Positions 43,810 to 55,570 of a stretch of 64,000 nucleotides of DNA are shown piece after piece. The notes beneath the pieces were generated by a model. The model saw nothing but the letters and a program-made list of their open reading frames with translations, did no database searches and had not been told where the DNA came from. Position 1 is the first letter of the stretch. Each line of letters begins with the position of its first letter. The stretch is from Sabethes cyaneus (lineage: Eukaryota > Arthropoda > Insecta > Diptera > Culicidae): contig NC_071353.1 of assembly GCF_943734655.1 (NCBI RefSeq), positions 20,682,501 to 20,746,500 on the forward strand, in the 5' to 3' direction. The position numbers and the translations under genes were made by a program.

Positions 43810-44160
43810 TCAAATGTGTACCTTCCGACAGTTATTCGATAAATTTTGAGAATTCAACTTGCAGATCCTACATCTGTGTACAGATTTCCAAGCAGCAACC
43901 TGGTCGAGCCAACTAGCACTTTGGGCCCCTCTATTCCTGGTGTCGGTGGGGTTCTTGTAGAGAACGAATTTCACTGCACAGTCGTCTGGCATCCTTGCAA
44001 CGTGGCCGGCCCACCGTAGTATTCCAACTTTCGCAGGTATGATAGGAATCTCTCCAAGTGACTCCAAGTTCATACATCTACGCCACTCTCTGCTTTCCGG
44101 TTGTCCTCTGCACGTATGCTTTCGTAAGCAAAGTTACTGTCTCAAGTCCGTATAGGACTA
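43810..44160 (-). pseudogene. RTE-type RT fragment, C-terminal part
   Basis: On the minus strand, directly after the MITE: VVLYGLETVTLLTKAYVQ and, after stops and frame changes, MNLESLGEIP, GILRWAGHVARMPDDCAVKF and NPTDTRNRGAQSASWLDQV. This is the conserved C-terminal pattern of RTE-like elements (JAM1-type in mosquitoes, from memory). The same family as at 13799. Confidence 0.8.
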
Positions 44161-44635
44161 CACTCAACCCCCGCTAACACCTCGTTCAGATCAGGCGAAC
44201 ACATTTTTAATCTAAATACTTGGTAACTCAATTCATTTCACATACGCGAAAGGTGCGCACCCTATGAAATTGTTAATTTGATTTGACGAAAACAAACGTT
44301 TCATAACCATTTCAAATATGCGTTAGTTCTGAACGTCCGGATTGTAGAAGTGGAAATTGGTTCGAAAGTTTCAACTAAAATGGTCTATTTTAAGTGCTGG
44401 AAAGAGGTAAGTTGTATATGACCTACATTGCATTACAAAGCAAGCAAGCTGCTAAGCAAGAGGAAACGTATTAAGTTTTCTTTTGCTTTTTTCCAATTTG
44501 TCCAGTCAAGTTAACCGTCAATTGCCATCAACCGTCAACCGACGCTTGCGCATTTGATGTGAATGCATTCATATTACCGGGGTACAGATTAAAAATGTTC
44601 AGATCAAAGAAGATCATTTTAGCGGGGGTTGAGTG
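44161..44635. mobile_element. Tc1/mariner-like MITE with TA duplication
   Basis: 475 bp. Termini CACTCAACCCCCGCTAACAC and, reversed, CACTCAACCCCCGCTAAAAT; similarity continues inside (TGTTCAGATC, TTTTTAATCT). TA flanks both sides (44159-44160, 44636-44637). Removing the element and one TA joins the RTE frame exactly at ...GLV and VLYG, which confirms both borders. No transposase. Confidence 0.9.
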
Positions 44636-45154
44636 TACCAATCCGTTTTGTGTTTTGTACATCGTCTGCTCTATACGGTGACGTATGCTCTTTGATTGAA
44701 GCGTCTTACGGAAGAAAAAGTAGGCTCGACTGCCAGCTTGAATCTCCTTACTCGTATTATTATTGGCTGTGTGCAGATATATGAACTCATCAGTCACTTC
44801 CAGTTTATCGCCGTCGATAGTCACTGCCCGTGAGAGGCAAACGTTGTTTTCTCTGGAACCTCTTTCTACCATATATTGTGTTTACGACGTATTGAATTGT
44901 AACCTCCGCCGTTCCAAAGTGTCTGGTAAGGATGTCAAGGTCGTCTATGAAGGCTAGGAGTTGGCTACTCTTGCTGTAGATCGTTCCTCTCGTTTCGATG
45001 CCCGTTCGCCGGATCACACCTTCATATTGAATAATATACAGGATGATCCATTCCCTTTATGCAACCCCGAATGCTCCTGAAACACGCACGTAGCACGTTA
45101 TTCGATCCAGGGTAGCTTTGATCAAACACGTCAGTTTGTCCGGAAAACCGTTCT
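44636..45154 (-). pseudogene. RTE-type RT fragment, middle part
   Basis: Minus strand in order: ENGFPDKLTCLIKATLDRIT, RRTGIETRGTIYSKSSQLLA, FIDDLDILTRHFGTAEV (the position of the catalytic YADD/FADD, here FIDD), SRENNVCLSRAVTIDGDKLE, EFIYLHTANNNTSKEI and AGSRAYFFFRKTLQSKSIRH. Several frameshifts and a deletion after VRVSGAFGV remove the GLRQGD region. Confidence 0.8.
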
Positions 45155-45268
45155 CATCCCAAGCAACAATTCGGGTTCTATTACACTCTTATGATGGCAT
45201 TAAAGGCCAAAATCGGTCATGAAAACCACCATAAGAGTACAATAAAACTCACATTGTTGCTTGGGATG
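45155..45268. mobile_element. Hairpin MITE of 114 bp
   Basis: CATCCCAAGCAACAAT at the left end and ATTGTTGCTTGGGATG at the right end; the arms continue as TTACACTCTTATG and CATAAGAGTACAAT. The whole element folds on itself with a loop around 45205-45225. It interrupts the RTE frame between LLWQII and ENGF. A single arm of the family is at 11166-11212. Confidence 0.85.
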
Positions 45269-45300
45269 TATTATCTGCCACAATAGTTCGCGAAAATGTA
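45269..45300 (-). pseudogene. RTE-type RT fragment, 5' stub
   Basis: HFRELLWQII on the minus strand is the stub of the RTE frame on the other side of the hairpin MITE. No upstream RT is recognisable beyond it. Confidence 0.6.
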
Positions 45301-45324
45301 CTATGCCCCCTTAAAGTGACTATA

Positions 45325-45905
45325 ACTAAATAAAAAAACAAGAAGCCGACAGCAAAAGACGACAAGTACACGTAGCAAAAAAAAACAAGTTGAAGAATAC
45401 AAACAGGACGAGAGATGATGAAAAGATGACAAAAAAGCGAAGAAGAGCTGGTAAAACAACGACAAAAAACGACGGAAATAAGATGAAAATACGATTAATA
45501 ACGGCGGGAATACACTAAAACAGCGACAAACGAAGAGATATGGCAAAAAGCGTTAACATTAAGACAACGACAAACAACGTTGAAAAGGCAGTAAAAAGCC
45601 CACATTTTTGTTGTCCTGATAACAAAAAGGACAACGAAAAACATGCAGAAAAGTGATGAAAATACTAGCAATCAAAAGATAAACGGTGAAACGGGCATAA
45701 AAAAACGAAGAAAAAATGACGAGAAGATGACAAGGAGACAGCGAAAAGATGCGAAAACGGCAACAACAAAAACCAGAGGTCGAAAAACAACACGAAAAGA
45801 TGACAAAAAGTAACAAATAAATGAAAAAACGTGAGATGTCAGAAAGACGATAAAAGTACATTAAAGAGACGTTAAAAAGACGAGAAAACAGCAACAAGAA
45901 ATTGG
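45325..45905 (+). repeat. Purine-rich degenerate simple repeat
   Basis: About 580 bp very rich in A and G, with recurring GACAAAAAACGAC, GATGAAAAGATGAC and AAGACGA-type words but no fixed period. It looks like a decayed short-unit satellite similar in style to 57500-57740. Confidence 0.6.
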
Positions 45906-45986
45906 TTGTTTAATATGATTCAACGACTTTGAATTTAAGAATTTTTGAGATAGCGAAATAATAACGACGAGAATTTGTTTGATGTA

Positions 45987-46873
45987 CCGTCAAACGGGGT
46001 AACTTGCAACAGTTCTCAACTATGAGTGCAAGTAAAAACTTATCTGTAGTACATTAGAGGACATTTAATTAATACAAAGTTATTAGGTTAAGGATAGAAC
46101 AATTTCACATATTGAGAAAAAATATGTGATCAATTTTGGCTGTCGTAGAATTTTTTAACTAATTTGTTACAAGTAACCCTTTAAACGGGGTAACTTGCAA
46201 CAAGCAATATTTTTTTGGAAATTGAACGAATTTAATGATTTGTATGAGTTTCTTTTGACTAGAATATGCAAATGATAATCCGACTTGAAATTTTTAATGC
46301 TCTTGCTATGAATTTACGCATAAATGTCCTATGTCACCGTTGGTTGGAGAAAATAATTTATGAGCCCCGTAACGCAAATTACGAATTAAACTTTTTATAT
46401 TATTCATGCAGTTGACATTCCGTGTCTGGATCCGATAGAGCTGCCTTCTTTAAGGACCATTCACATATTACGTAACACACTTAGGGAAACGGGAGTTGTG
46501 TAAAAACGCATTACACGTCGTAAATCCGCTATGCAAAATCGCGTCACGAAGTGGAGCGGAGGAGTTAAAAATCATCGATATCTTAGTTACGTAATATATG
46601 AATGTACATTACGTTACGAGTGATCGTAATTAGACACTATCATATTGCTGGTCGATATCTTTCAGTGAGAATATTTTCTTTTTGGCCTCTTCTATGGCCT
46701 TTTTCTGTACATCCAGAGAAAAACTGGCTTATTTCCGACTTACCGAAAGTATCTTACACTTTCAAGTGTGTTTTAGTATTGCTTGATGCAAAATTAAATG
46801 ATAATTTGCCTCATGAAGTTAACGGAACACAGCTTTTTATATCTACCAGCTGTTGCAAGTTACCCCGTTTAAG
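45987..46873. mobile_element. TIR element with AAACGGGGTAACTTGC ends
   Basis: Left end CCGTCAAACGGGGTAACTTG, right end reversed CTTAAACGGGGTAACTTGC, each bordered by TA (45985-45986, 46874-46875). An additional internal copy of TTTAAACGGGGTAACTTGCA lies at about 46182. About 887 bp. A Tc1/mariner-type non-autonomous element is the best guess. It hosts the small MITE at 46458-46604. Confidence 0.65.
46458..46604. mobile_element. Small MITE with CATTCACATATTACGTAAC ends
   Basis: 147 bp; left CATTCACATATTACGTAAC, right reversed CATTCATATATTACGTAAC. I recall this TTACGTAA-type MITE as widespread. No clear TSD. Confidence 0.75.
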
Positions 46874-46875
46874 TA

Positions 46876-47332
46876 CTTGTTTTACGAATAATGTGGTAAC
46901 AAGCAGGATAAACAAAACTAGTCATCCTAAATCACTTATTTTGTTTCCTTATTATTCATTGTACTATAAAAAATGTACGTTAGGCTTCTTTTATTTGAAG
47001 TGCTTTTGGGCGACACAAACGTCTCACAGACGAAAAATTGACGATGAATTTAACACCATCTTGTGGGATTTTTTAAAAAAACACCAAAAAAGCAGAAAAT
47101 CAACATAACAGTAGCTAAGGCTTCTTTGAACTGTTAACAACAAGATTCAGTGACTGAGATAGATTAAAAATTAAAGTAACAGGTAAAAAATCAGAGGGGT
47201 TGTGTACAAGACACGACCGCAGATACAGGTGTCGCAGGACTACCTGCCACATGCCACATATATACATGCTACTATGGTTACTATATATATAGTTCTATAA
47301 TATAAATGCTACATGCGTTGTATGTAACATTT
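46876..47332. other. No recognisable feature
   Basis: AT-rich with an ATAT-rich patch at 47250-47310; the open frame ending at 47108 starts inside MITE sequence and is not supported. Confidence 0.4.
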
Positions 47333-47948
47333 CCGGAGTGATTCGCGTAAAGGGCGCAACTTACGAGGTGTAAACAATGAGGAATATCACTGTGATAATT
47401 TGCCAGTACATTTTCAAGTCTTAATTTAAATAAAAGTTACAAAAATCAAGTTTAAAGACATAAATTGGTGTAGAATAAATCAATCTTATAATTTCGCAAC
47501 AATACTGCATAAAATTTGTGCATTCAAACTCAAAATCTAAGTTTTATAGTTGAACCCCTAGGAATGAGCCTCAAAGCATTTTGACAATGAGATTCACCCA
47601 GCCCTGTTACGCCTTGTTTTGATTTTTCTATTTAGTTTCGCCTGTTTACAATGCGCCTGTATTTGAAAACAACGCAGTTTCGCTCTTTACTATCGCCTGT
47701 TTACAAAACGATTTGCAAATAAGCCTGTCACTTCATAACAATGCAAGGGGCTAAACTGCAAATTGTCTTTTGTATTGATTAAACACTTCTATCGCCCATC
47801 GCTAAAAACTTGTTTTAAATAATTCAAACGATTAAAACAGAAGAAAGGATTCTTGCCACGGATATTATCAGTCTTTTTAAGACTGATGGTGTAATAAAAC
47901 GATTTGTTTACAATTTGCCAGTTGAGCCCTAATCGCGAATCACTCCGG
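47333..47948. mobile_element. MITE with CCGGAGTGATTCGCG ends
   Basis: 616 bp; left CCGGAGTGATTCGCGTAAAG, right reversed CCGGAGTGATTCGCGATTAG. ATTT occurs on both sides (47329-47332, 47949-47952), perhaps a 4-bp duplication. Internally GCCTGTTTACAA occurs twice. Superfamily unresolved. Confidence 0.7.
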
Positions 47949-48845
47949 ATTTATCAAAGTAGTAACATTGCATACGTTCAATTCTCAAAAGATTGTGCAT
48001 TTGAAAACAATTTAACAAAATCAAGAACCCAAACTATTGCTTTCCTGTTACCTTACTGAAATTAAAGATTGTTTATATTGCCCATGTTTCCCCACGTTGA
48101 AGGGATTTTACCAATTCAATCCTGTTTTATCAACAGCACATCTTTTCACTACGCTTCTAATGAAACGGCAAGCATTCGTATTCATACAGAGTCGTATTAT
48201 AACCGAACACTACAGCTGTAGCACATTTTTCCAACACAGATATCAAATTCGCCGAGGTTTAATCGTCTCGCAGGTCGCAGTAACGAATTTGCGATCTGTT
48301 GGGATAACGAACTTGCGTCATTTTTTCTAGCACACTTCCCTAACACAGACATCAAATTGGAGTAGGTTTAACCGCGTTCGTAAGAAATCTGTTGGCACGA
48401 GGGAGCTTTGTCACTCTTTCTGGCGTACTTCCCAAGCAAGAACATCAAAAGGGTCTGGGTTTAACCGCGATGTTTAGAAATCTTGTTGAAATGAGGGAAC
48501 TTTGTCACTTGTCTTGGTTTACTTCCCAAACACAGATATCAAATTGGTATAGGTTTAGATAATCGTAAAGAATCGAGAATTCTGGTAAAACAAAGGGTCA
48601 TTATTTTCATTTTTCAATAGTTCAACATCAAGAATCCATACTTTTCTTCGTTTGGGTTAATTCTTAGAAGATTTTCTGATCGATTGGTGTAACAATATTG
48701 AAAATCGATCGGAAAACCGCTGAGCTATTAGCGCTCAAAACCTTTCATTTTTCGTGACGCTCGCATTTTTCGATTTTTTGGAATGACACCCTATCTCAAA
48801 ACTTGCCGTAAGACGTAATCCTACGTCAAAACTTTTAGTAGTAGT
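47949..48845 (+). repeat. Tandem duplication, copy 1 (897 bp)
   Basis: Starts ATTTATCAAAGTAGTAACAT at the edge of the MITE. Copy 2 begins 897 bp later. Internally there are about four diverged sub-units of roughly 110 bp built around CACAGACATCAAATTGG, GGTTTAACCGCG and GAGGGA.CTTTGTCACT (48225-48560). It ends TGCCGTAAGACGTAATCC...CTTTTAG plus TAGTAGT. The 97-codon open frame it contains has no motif. Confidence 0.9.
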
Positions 48846-49756
48846 ATTTATCAAAGTAGTAACATTGCATACGTTCAATTCTCAAAAGATTGTGCATTTG
48901 AAAACAATTTAACAAAATCAAGAACCCAAACTATTGCTTTCCTGTTACCTTACTGAAATTAAAGATTGTTTATATTGCCCATGTTTCCCCACGTTGAAGG
49001 GATTTTACCAATTCAATCCTGTTTTATCAACAGCACATCTTTTCACTACGCTTCTAATGAAACGGCAAGCATTCGTATTCATACAGAGTCGTATTATAAC
49101 CGAACACTACAGCTGTAGCACATTTTTCCAACACAGATATCAAATTCGCCGAGGTTTAATCGTCTCGCAGGTCGCAGTAACGAATTTGCGATCTGTTGGG
49201 ATAACGAACTTGCGTCATTTTTTCTAGCACACTTCCCTAACACAGACATCAAATTGGAGTAGGTTTAACCGCGTTCGTAAGAAATCTGTTGGCACGAGGG
49301 AGCTTTGTCACTCTTTCTGGCGTACTTCCCAAGCAAGAACATCAAAAGGGTCTGGGTTTAACCGCGATGTTTAGAAATCTTGTTGAAATGAGGGAACTTT
49401 GTCACTTGTCTTGGTTTACTTCCCAAACACAGATATCAAATTGGTATAGGTTTAGATAATCGTAAAGAATCGAGAATTCTGGTAAAACAAAGGGTCATTA
49501 TTTTCATTTTTCAATAGTTCAACATCAAGAATCCATACTTTTCTTCGTTTGGGTTAATTCTTAGAAGATTTTTTGATCGATTGGTGTAACAATATTGAAA
49601 ATCGATCGGAAAACCGCTGAGCTATTAGCGCTCAAAACTGAGCTATTAGCGCTCAAAACCTTTCATTTTTCGTGACGCTCGCATTTTTCGATTTTTTGGA
49701 ATGACACCCTATCTCAAAACTTGCCGTAAGACGTAATCCTACGTCAAAACTTTTAG
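48846..49756 (+). repeat. Tandem duplication, copy 2 (911 bp)
   Basis: Practically identical to copy 1. I see one substitution (GATTTTCTGATCG against GATTTTTTGATCG) and an extra local duplication of a 21-bp segment, TGAGCTATTAGCGCTCAAAA plus C, near 49618-49660. A diverged third copy lies at 53740-54320. Confidence 0.9.
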
Positions 49757-49935
49757 ATGAAGCAAACCTTGGGTTCTCTACTATTTGAATCGTCTTTACA
49801 GACTGACATTGCAGCCGGGTATTAGAGTACAGGAGGATCCTACTGACTCTAGTAGCACTGCCCAATTGAGATTCAATTATATGTACGATAGCTGGCTTGT
49901 TAGAGCAGCACCGTACCTCGAAGCTGTGCTGTGCG
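49757..49935 (-). mobile_element. SINE family A, near-complete
   Basis: On the minus strand: ACAGCTTCGAGGTACGGTGC (box A region), AACAAGCCAGCTATCGTAC, a decayed box B (TTGAATCTC), GTCAGTAGGATCCTCCTGTA, CTCTAATACCCGGCTGC and GAACCCAAGGTTTGC. The same family as 9225 and 11215. Confidence 0.6.
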
Positions 49936-52900
49936 GGTAAGGTTAAATCAAGCATAAATGTCGGTTAAACTTTTATTCCAACTGAAATATGATTAAATTT
50001 GAAACTTTGAAACGAAATTATAGCCCCTTGCATCGGTGACCAAAACACAGTCGATAAAACAACGAATTATTCTTGAACAAAATCTGGCAACGCTGGATTG
50101 GAGGTAGCCACCATGTTCAAAGCATGAAAATCCTAAACTGCGGCCATTACTGTAATCATTTATATGAGCTGAAACGTTCGAAACCTTTCGAAACCGGGTT
50201 TTTCTCACACCTCATCATCGATCATATGTTGTAAAATTTAATTCCAGTCGTAAGTGCACTTAACATCTCAAATTAACTAGAGATGTTTTTTGTGTTGCAA
50301 TAATTGACGAATTAACCAATTTCGAACGCGCAGGTGTCGTAACCGTAACAAAGTATGACCAGGGCCACATCAAAGCCAATCGCCGACGCCACCACCGAAT
50401 GGATGTTCCCCGCCGAGATGCAACCGCACCGGCTCAAATAACCGATTCTCTCTGTGTGTGTATGTCTGAGTGTGGCATTGCGAACCACGCATAATTTATC
50501 GCCATTAAAAAGCACATTCTCCAACACTCAGCGCAGCCAATTTGTTGCAGACGAATATGGCGGTAGTGAATCGGCTCCACGGATCAAGTTTTCACCGTCA
50601 ACATCCGGCCGCGGGTATCCGCATGTTCAGAGTTCCGGTCAGTGCATTCGAGCGAGCCCGCGTGTGTGCACAGTAACTACTACACGTGGTTGCAGGCGAC
50701 CACCGCTGAATGATTGCTGCAATCAGCCTCCTCCGGTGGATGTTCTGAGCAAACATCCGTCAGTACCTACAGTCCTACAGTGATTTATCGTGCTGCAGGC
50801 CGTCGCTTATTAACCATTCACTTCCGCCAGCCAGTGGAGATTGAAAGGTTCGGTAACAATGGCAAAGGGCAGGGTTATGGAATTTGAACCATTTTGACCT
50901 GCTATACCGCATACAATGGACCGATGTGTTTCTCCATCGACTGACCTTGGTCGGTTCATGTTGCGGGGAAAATGATGATATGTGACTGGTCACACTGCTG
51001 AAAGGCGGCCACAGAAACCAGGAAATGAAGGCAGCTGGGGTCCAGCTTCCCTCAACCGCATGTTTCTATTTGGTATGGGTTTGAGAACAAAAAAAACATG
51101 TGGAAAAAAATCTACTGGCACCTTCCTTTAGCGCCAACTCAATATTCATTTTGAAACGGATTGGGTGGGTGTGCAAACTTCCGTAAACAAATACTATGTT
51201 TCCGCTCATCGAAGCTTGCGTAACGGTGGAGGATATTTCAAATTGAAATCCATTAGGAGGTTCGGATTCTGTGAAACCGTTCATGTTCGATGTGCTTTCT
51301 ATTGCTAGTTTGTAGAAGCATTAAGTGGTAAACACGTGAATGATGCGACCGTGAATAAAGTGCACTTTGTTAATTATTTTAAATGAGTATCAATCTAATT
51401 AAAGCGTATAAAATTTGCGCTGTGGTTTCGAAATTACCACTATAATTCCAACAGTTGAGAACGCTCTCACTGTACACTTTTCTGCCAATCCATTTAAATG
51501 ATATTTACTTTCATTAACATACAGCAATTAAATTATTCTAAATGCAAATGGACACCGGGATCGATAAACTTGTCGCATAATCGCATAACAGCTCGCTGTT
51601 GACTTGCATGACCAACTACTTGCAATCGGGCAAATTAGTGGGTGACGCCAGCCTTCTACAAACAAAACAAAAAAGCTCCGCACTAATAAAGCTTTCCGTT
51701 CCTTCCGTTATTCTTGCCCTTCCACTATTGAACAAACCTGTAAAAAAGTCATAAAACAAATCCTCAGTACACTACTTATCCACCGGTCAACATCGGGCTC
51801 GATTCACATTTGTTTTTGGTATGACTTCTGCCGGTGCCCGGTGCCCACTTACCTTCTCTACGGAAGGATCGGCAAAGTGACTGGGGTTGGACCGACGTAC
51901 CTACATAGAGGCTAACTTCCGCAGTGCCACATCCCGGGCAGCTTTGATGACCCTTCGGGCCATTTGAATCGCACGATGTGCGGTCAATATATTACGTGAC
52001 TGGAATGCTGCGGTTTTCTTCGCCCACGGAGTGGGTGGGTACTCGATAGCGTCATTGCTACTGGCTGGTTGTCAAATAACGCAACCATTTTATTGAATCG
52101 AATTTCTCGCAATTATTTCAAAAACATTCGAATCGAAATATTTTCTTGAAAGTTTATTTTACTTTATCGCCAAATTGAACCTTTCCTTTTAACTTGATAT
52201 GTTGAATTTGAATTTAAGAGAACTCCATCAGTCAGTCCATGGCATTTACTCAGATCCCTGCATTTACGGCAGCCGTTTTGTTGGGCTGTCACAATAAATT
52301 ACGCTTAACCGTCAGTCAACTGGCTCACAGAAAAGCAACAGCCAAAGGGCCAAACTAAGCTAAAGCAAATGGCAGAAAAAAATCCAATTAACCTCATCAT
52401 CATCGTTTTTCCCCAACAATTATCACTTACTGCTTTTGTCTTAAACTACCAATCAACAGTCAGAATAGAAAAAAAAATTAGGTACAACCACACTGGCACA
52501 AAATCTGCCGTGGAATGAAAAACGAAAAGTTTTAATTTGATTTACGCGGGCTTGCTAGGGGTTCCAGTTTATGAGCGAAAAAGGAAAATAAATTGATCCT
52601 GGAATCCATCCGTTAATCGGTGTGAATCAGGTTACCATCAGACTGTTTGCCGCTTGCTGTTGGTAACTGATGATAATGATGGTGTTGATGATGATGACGA
52701 TAACGATGGTAACGATAAGGATTGATTTCCATTGACTAGGACGTGAAGTTAAAGTGGATTATCCGGCAGAGATAAATAGATAAGTAGTGCTCAGTCAGAT
52801 TTTCTGTAAATTCAAGCAGTATTTATCCTGGAGAGCCATTAGAAAACAGTCCCATTTAATCGTACCGTGCTTGAAAAATATAGAGCCTGCCATTTGTGGT

Positions 52901-53739
52901 CGGTGTTATTCGCATCCAACTCGCATCCACAGCAGCCAGCAGGATGATGATCGTTTTCCTTCCGGGCCAATAATAATTCCAGAACCAAACGAGATAATGA
53001 AGGGTTATTAGGGACAGAAAGGGTACTCCAAAGATAGCAACTTTGCTCGGGTAAGGTGCTTTTCTTGTTTTACAGCCAATTAAGAGTTCCGTGCGGTACC
53101 GAGCTGTTAATCAGCATTGCGGTGCATATCCTATTTGTCGCTTTTGAAGAGAGCACTCCGATGTGGGACGGTCCCGTGAGACGAACAAAATTGTATTCTG
53201 CCGACCTATATTTCTTCATCCGGCTGGCTGGGTCTGTAGGTACGTACATCTTTTGGTAATTACTTTTTTCCTCCTCTCACATTAAATCAAATTTTGATTT
53301 GAATTTTTGTAAGCGTCCAGAATAAGTATGGCTTTGTAATGATACTATGCTATGCCTTCAGGATAAGTATTCCTCTGCTGTCGATATACCTTTTCCTTAA
53401 TTTCTAAATTTCACTCTGACTTTTAACTTGTGAGTTTCCCGGCTATCAGACTTTTTGATTTTCGTTAGCTTATTTATTGCTGTTTTGTGCTGCGTCTCGG
53501 CCTTTTGCCGTTCAGTTTTTTTCACGCATTTCCAATTTTATTCACTCGCCGGTTTGCCAAATAGTTTTCATATTTTTTCTTTACTTTGCTTGTTTTTGTT
53601 TGCAGATTTGCAACATTTCGATTTCCTTTTTTTTTTTGTTTTTTTGCATTTCTATTTTTTAGATTTCCTGTTTCCTAGCAATCGATTTTTTGTCTAACCA
53701 CTTCTGAAACATAGGCTGGGCGTAGAACCACGAATCTAT
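49936..53739. other. Apparently unique DNA, no supported gene
   Basis: Long stretch with fewer repeat signatures than the rest. A GC-richer patch at 50330-50800 is open on the plus strand (50454-50783) without a recognisable product. 52670-52730 is rich in GATGAT. 53450-53700 is T-rich. It could contain host regulatory DNA, but nothing in the sequence proves that. Confidence 0.4.
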
Positions 53740-54320
53740 ACACCTATCGGTATAGTCTTTCCCCTTAAAATTGGTACTTCTGAGTTCTGACCTTTCTATA
53801 GATTTCGCATAACGATAGCCTCACGTTGAAGACATTTTATCAATTTGATCCCTTTTTATCAGTATATGTAGCACATCCTTCCAAAACAATGGCAAACGAA
53901 CGCATGCATATGAAATCACATTACAACCGAAAACTACAGCTGTAGCACACTTCCCTAACACAGACATCAAATTGGTGTAGGTTTAAACGCGGTCGAACGA
54001 AATCATGTTGGGACGAGTGGACTATGTCACTTTTCAGGCGTACGTCCCTAGCAAAGACATCAAATTGGTCTAGATTGAATCGCTGTGAAGAATTTTCGAA
54101 TTGTTGGGACGAGGAGAATCTGTCTTTTTTGAAAAAAAGAACATAATCGAAATCACAGTCATCAGAAGTCCCTACCTGGGAAGCAAGGCAATCACAAAGA
54201 AAATGTATAGTAATATTTGACCTTGAAATATTTCGTTAATTTTCGTGACACTAGTATTTTTTGATTTTTTGGAATGGCTCCAACCTTGCCGTAAGTCGTA
54301 GTCCTACGTCAAAAACTGTG
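53740..54320 (+). repeat. Diverged third copy of the 897-bp unit
   Basis: Shares, in order, CACGTTGAAG.CATTTTA.CAAT, TTTTTATCA, AACTACAGCTGTAGCAC, CTTCCCTAACACAGACATCA, TTGGTGTAGGTTTAAACGCG, ATTTTCGTGAC, TTTTTTGATTTTTTGGAATG and CTTGCCGTAAGTCGTAGTCC. It ends in TACGTCAAAAAC and is followed almost at once by the heptamer satellite. Confidence 0.75.
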
Positions 54321-54339
54321 AAAACTAAAAACAGAAAGT

Positions 54340-55570
54340 AGAGAGCAGAGAGCAGAGAGCAGAGAGCAGAGAGCAGAGAGCAGAGAGCAGAGAGCAGAGA
54401 GCAGAGAGCAGAGAGCAGAGAGCAGAGAGCAGAGAGCAGAGAGCAGAGAGCAGAGAGCAGAGAGCAGAGAGCAGAGAGCAGAGAGCAGAGAGCAGAGAGC
54501 AGAGAGCAGAGAGCAGAGAGCAGAGAGCAGAGAGCAGAGAGCAGAGAGCAGAGAGCAGAGAGCAGAGAGCAGAGAGCAGAGAGCAGAGAGCAGAGAGCAG
54601 AGAGCAGAGAGCAGAGAGCAGAGAGCAGAGAGCAGAGAGCAGAGAGCAGAGAGCAGAGAGCAGAGAGCAGAGAGCAGAGAGCAGAGAGCAGAGAGCAGAG
54701 AGCAGAGAGCAGAGAGCAGAGAGCAGAGAGCAGAGAGCAGAGAGCAGAGAGCAGAGAGCAGAGAGCAGAGAGCAGAGAGCAGAGAGCAGAGAGCAGAGAG
54801 CAGAGAGCAGAGAGCAGAGAGCAGAGAGCAGAGAGCAGAGAGCAGAGAGCAGAGAGCAGAGAGCAGAGAGCAGAGAGCAGAGAGCAGAGAGCAGAGAGCA
54901 GAGAGCAGAGAGCAGAGAGCAGAGAGCAGAGAGCAGAGAGCAGAGAGCAGAGAGCAGAGAGCAGAGAGCAGAGAGCAGAGAGCAGAGAGCAGAGAGCAGA
55001 GAGCAGAGAGCAGAGAGCAGAGAGCAGAGAGCAGAGAGCAGAGAGCAGAGAGCAGAGAGCAGAGAGCAGAGAGCAGAGAGCAGAGAGCAGAGAGCAGAGA
55101 GCAGAGAGCAGAGAGCAGAGAGCAGAGAGCAGAGAGCAGAGAGCAGAGAGCAGAGAGCAGAGAGCAGAGAGCAGAGAGCAGAGAGCAGAGAGCAGAGAGC
55201 AGAGAGCAGAGAGCAGAGAGCAGAGAGCAGAGAGCAGAGAGCAGAGAGCAGAGAGCAGAGAGCAGAGAGCAGAGAGCAGAGAGCAGAGAGCAGAGAGCAG
55301 AGAGCAGAGAGCAGAGAGCAGAGAGCAGAGAGCAGAGAGCAGAGAGCAGAGAGCAGAGAGCAGAGAGCAGAGAGCAGAGAGCAGAGAGCAGAGAGCAGAG
55401 AGCAGAGAGCAGAGAGCAGAGAGCAGAGAGCAGAGAGCAGAGAGCAGAGAGCAGAGAGCAGAGAGCAGAGAGCAGAGAACAGAGAGCAGAGAGCAGAGAG
55501 CAGAGAGCAGAGAGCAGAGAGCAGAGAGCAGAGAGCAGAGAGCAGAGAGCAGAGAGCAGAGAGCAGAGAG
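54340..55570 (+). repeat. (AGAGAGC)n satellite, about 176 units
   Basis: A nearly perfect 7-bp array over about 1.23 kb; a rare variant AGAGAAC occurs near 55476. The strand is purine-rich except one C per unit. The long minus-strand LLSALCS reading frames are artefacts of the 7-codon period. Confidence 0.95.

Noticed and set aside
46602..47108. 168-codon open frame
   Set aside because: It starts in the end of a small MITE and crosses the right end of a TIR element; no motif.
48037..49227. Two identical 97-codon proteins
   Set aside because: They result from the tandem DNA duplication; the third diverged copy at 53.8 kb does not keep the frame, so there is no sign of coding selection.
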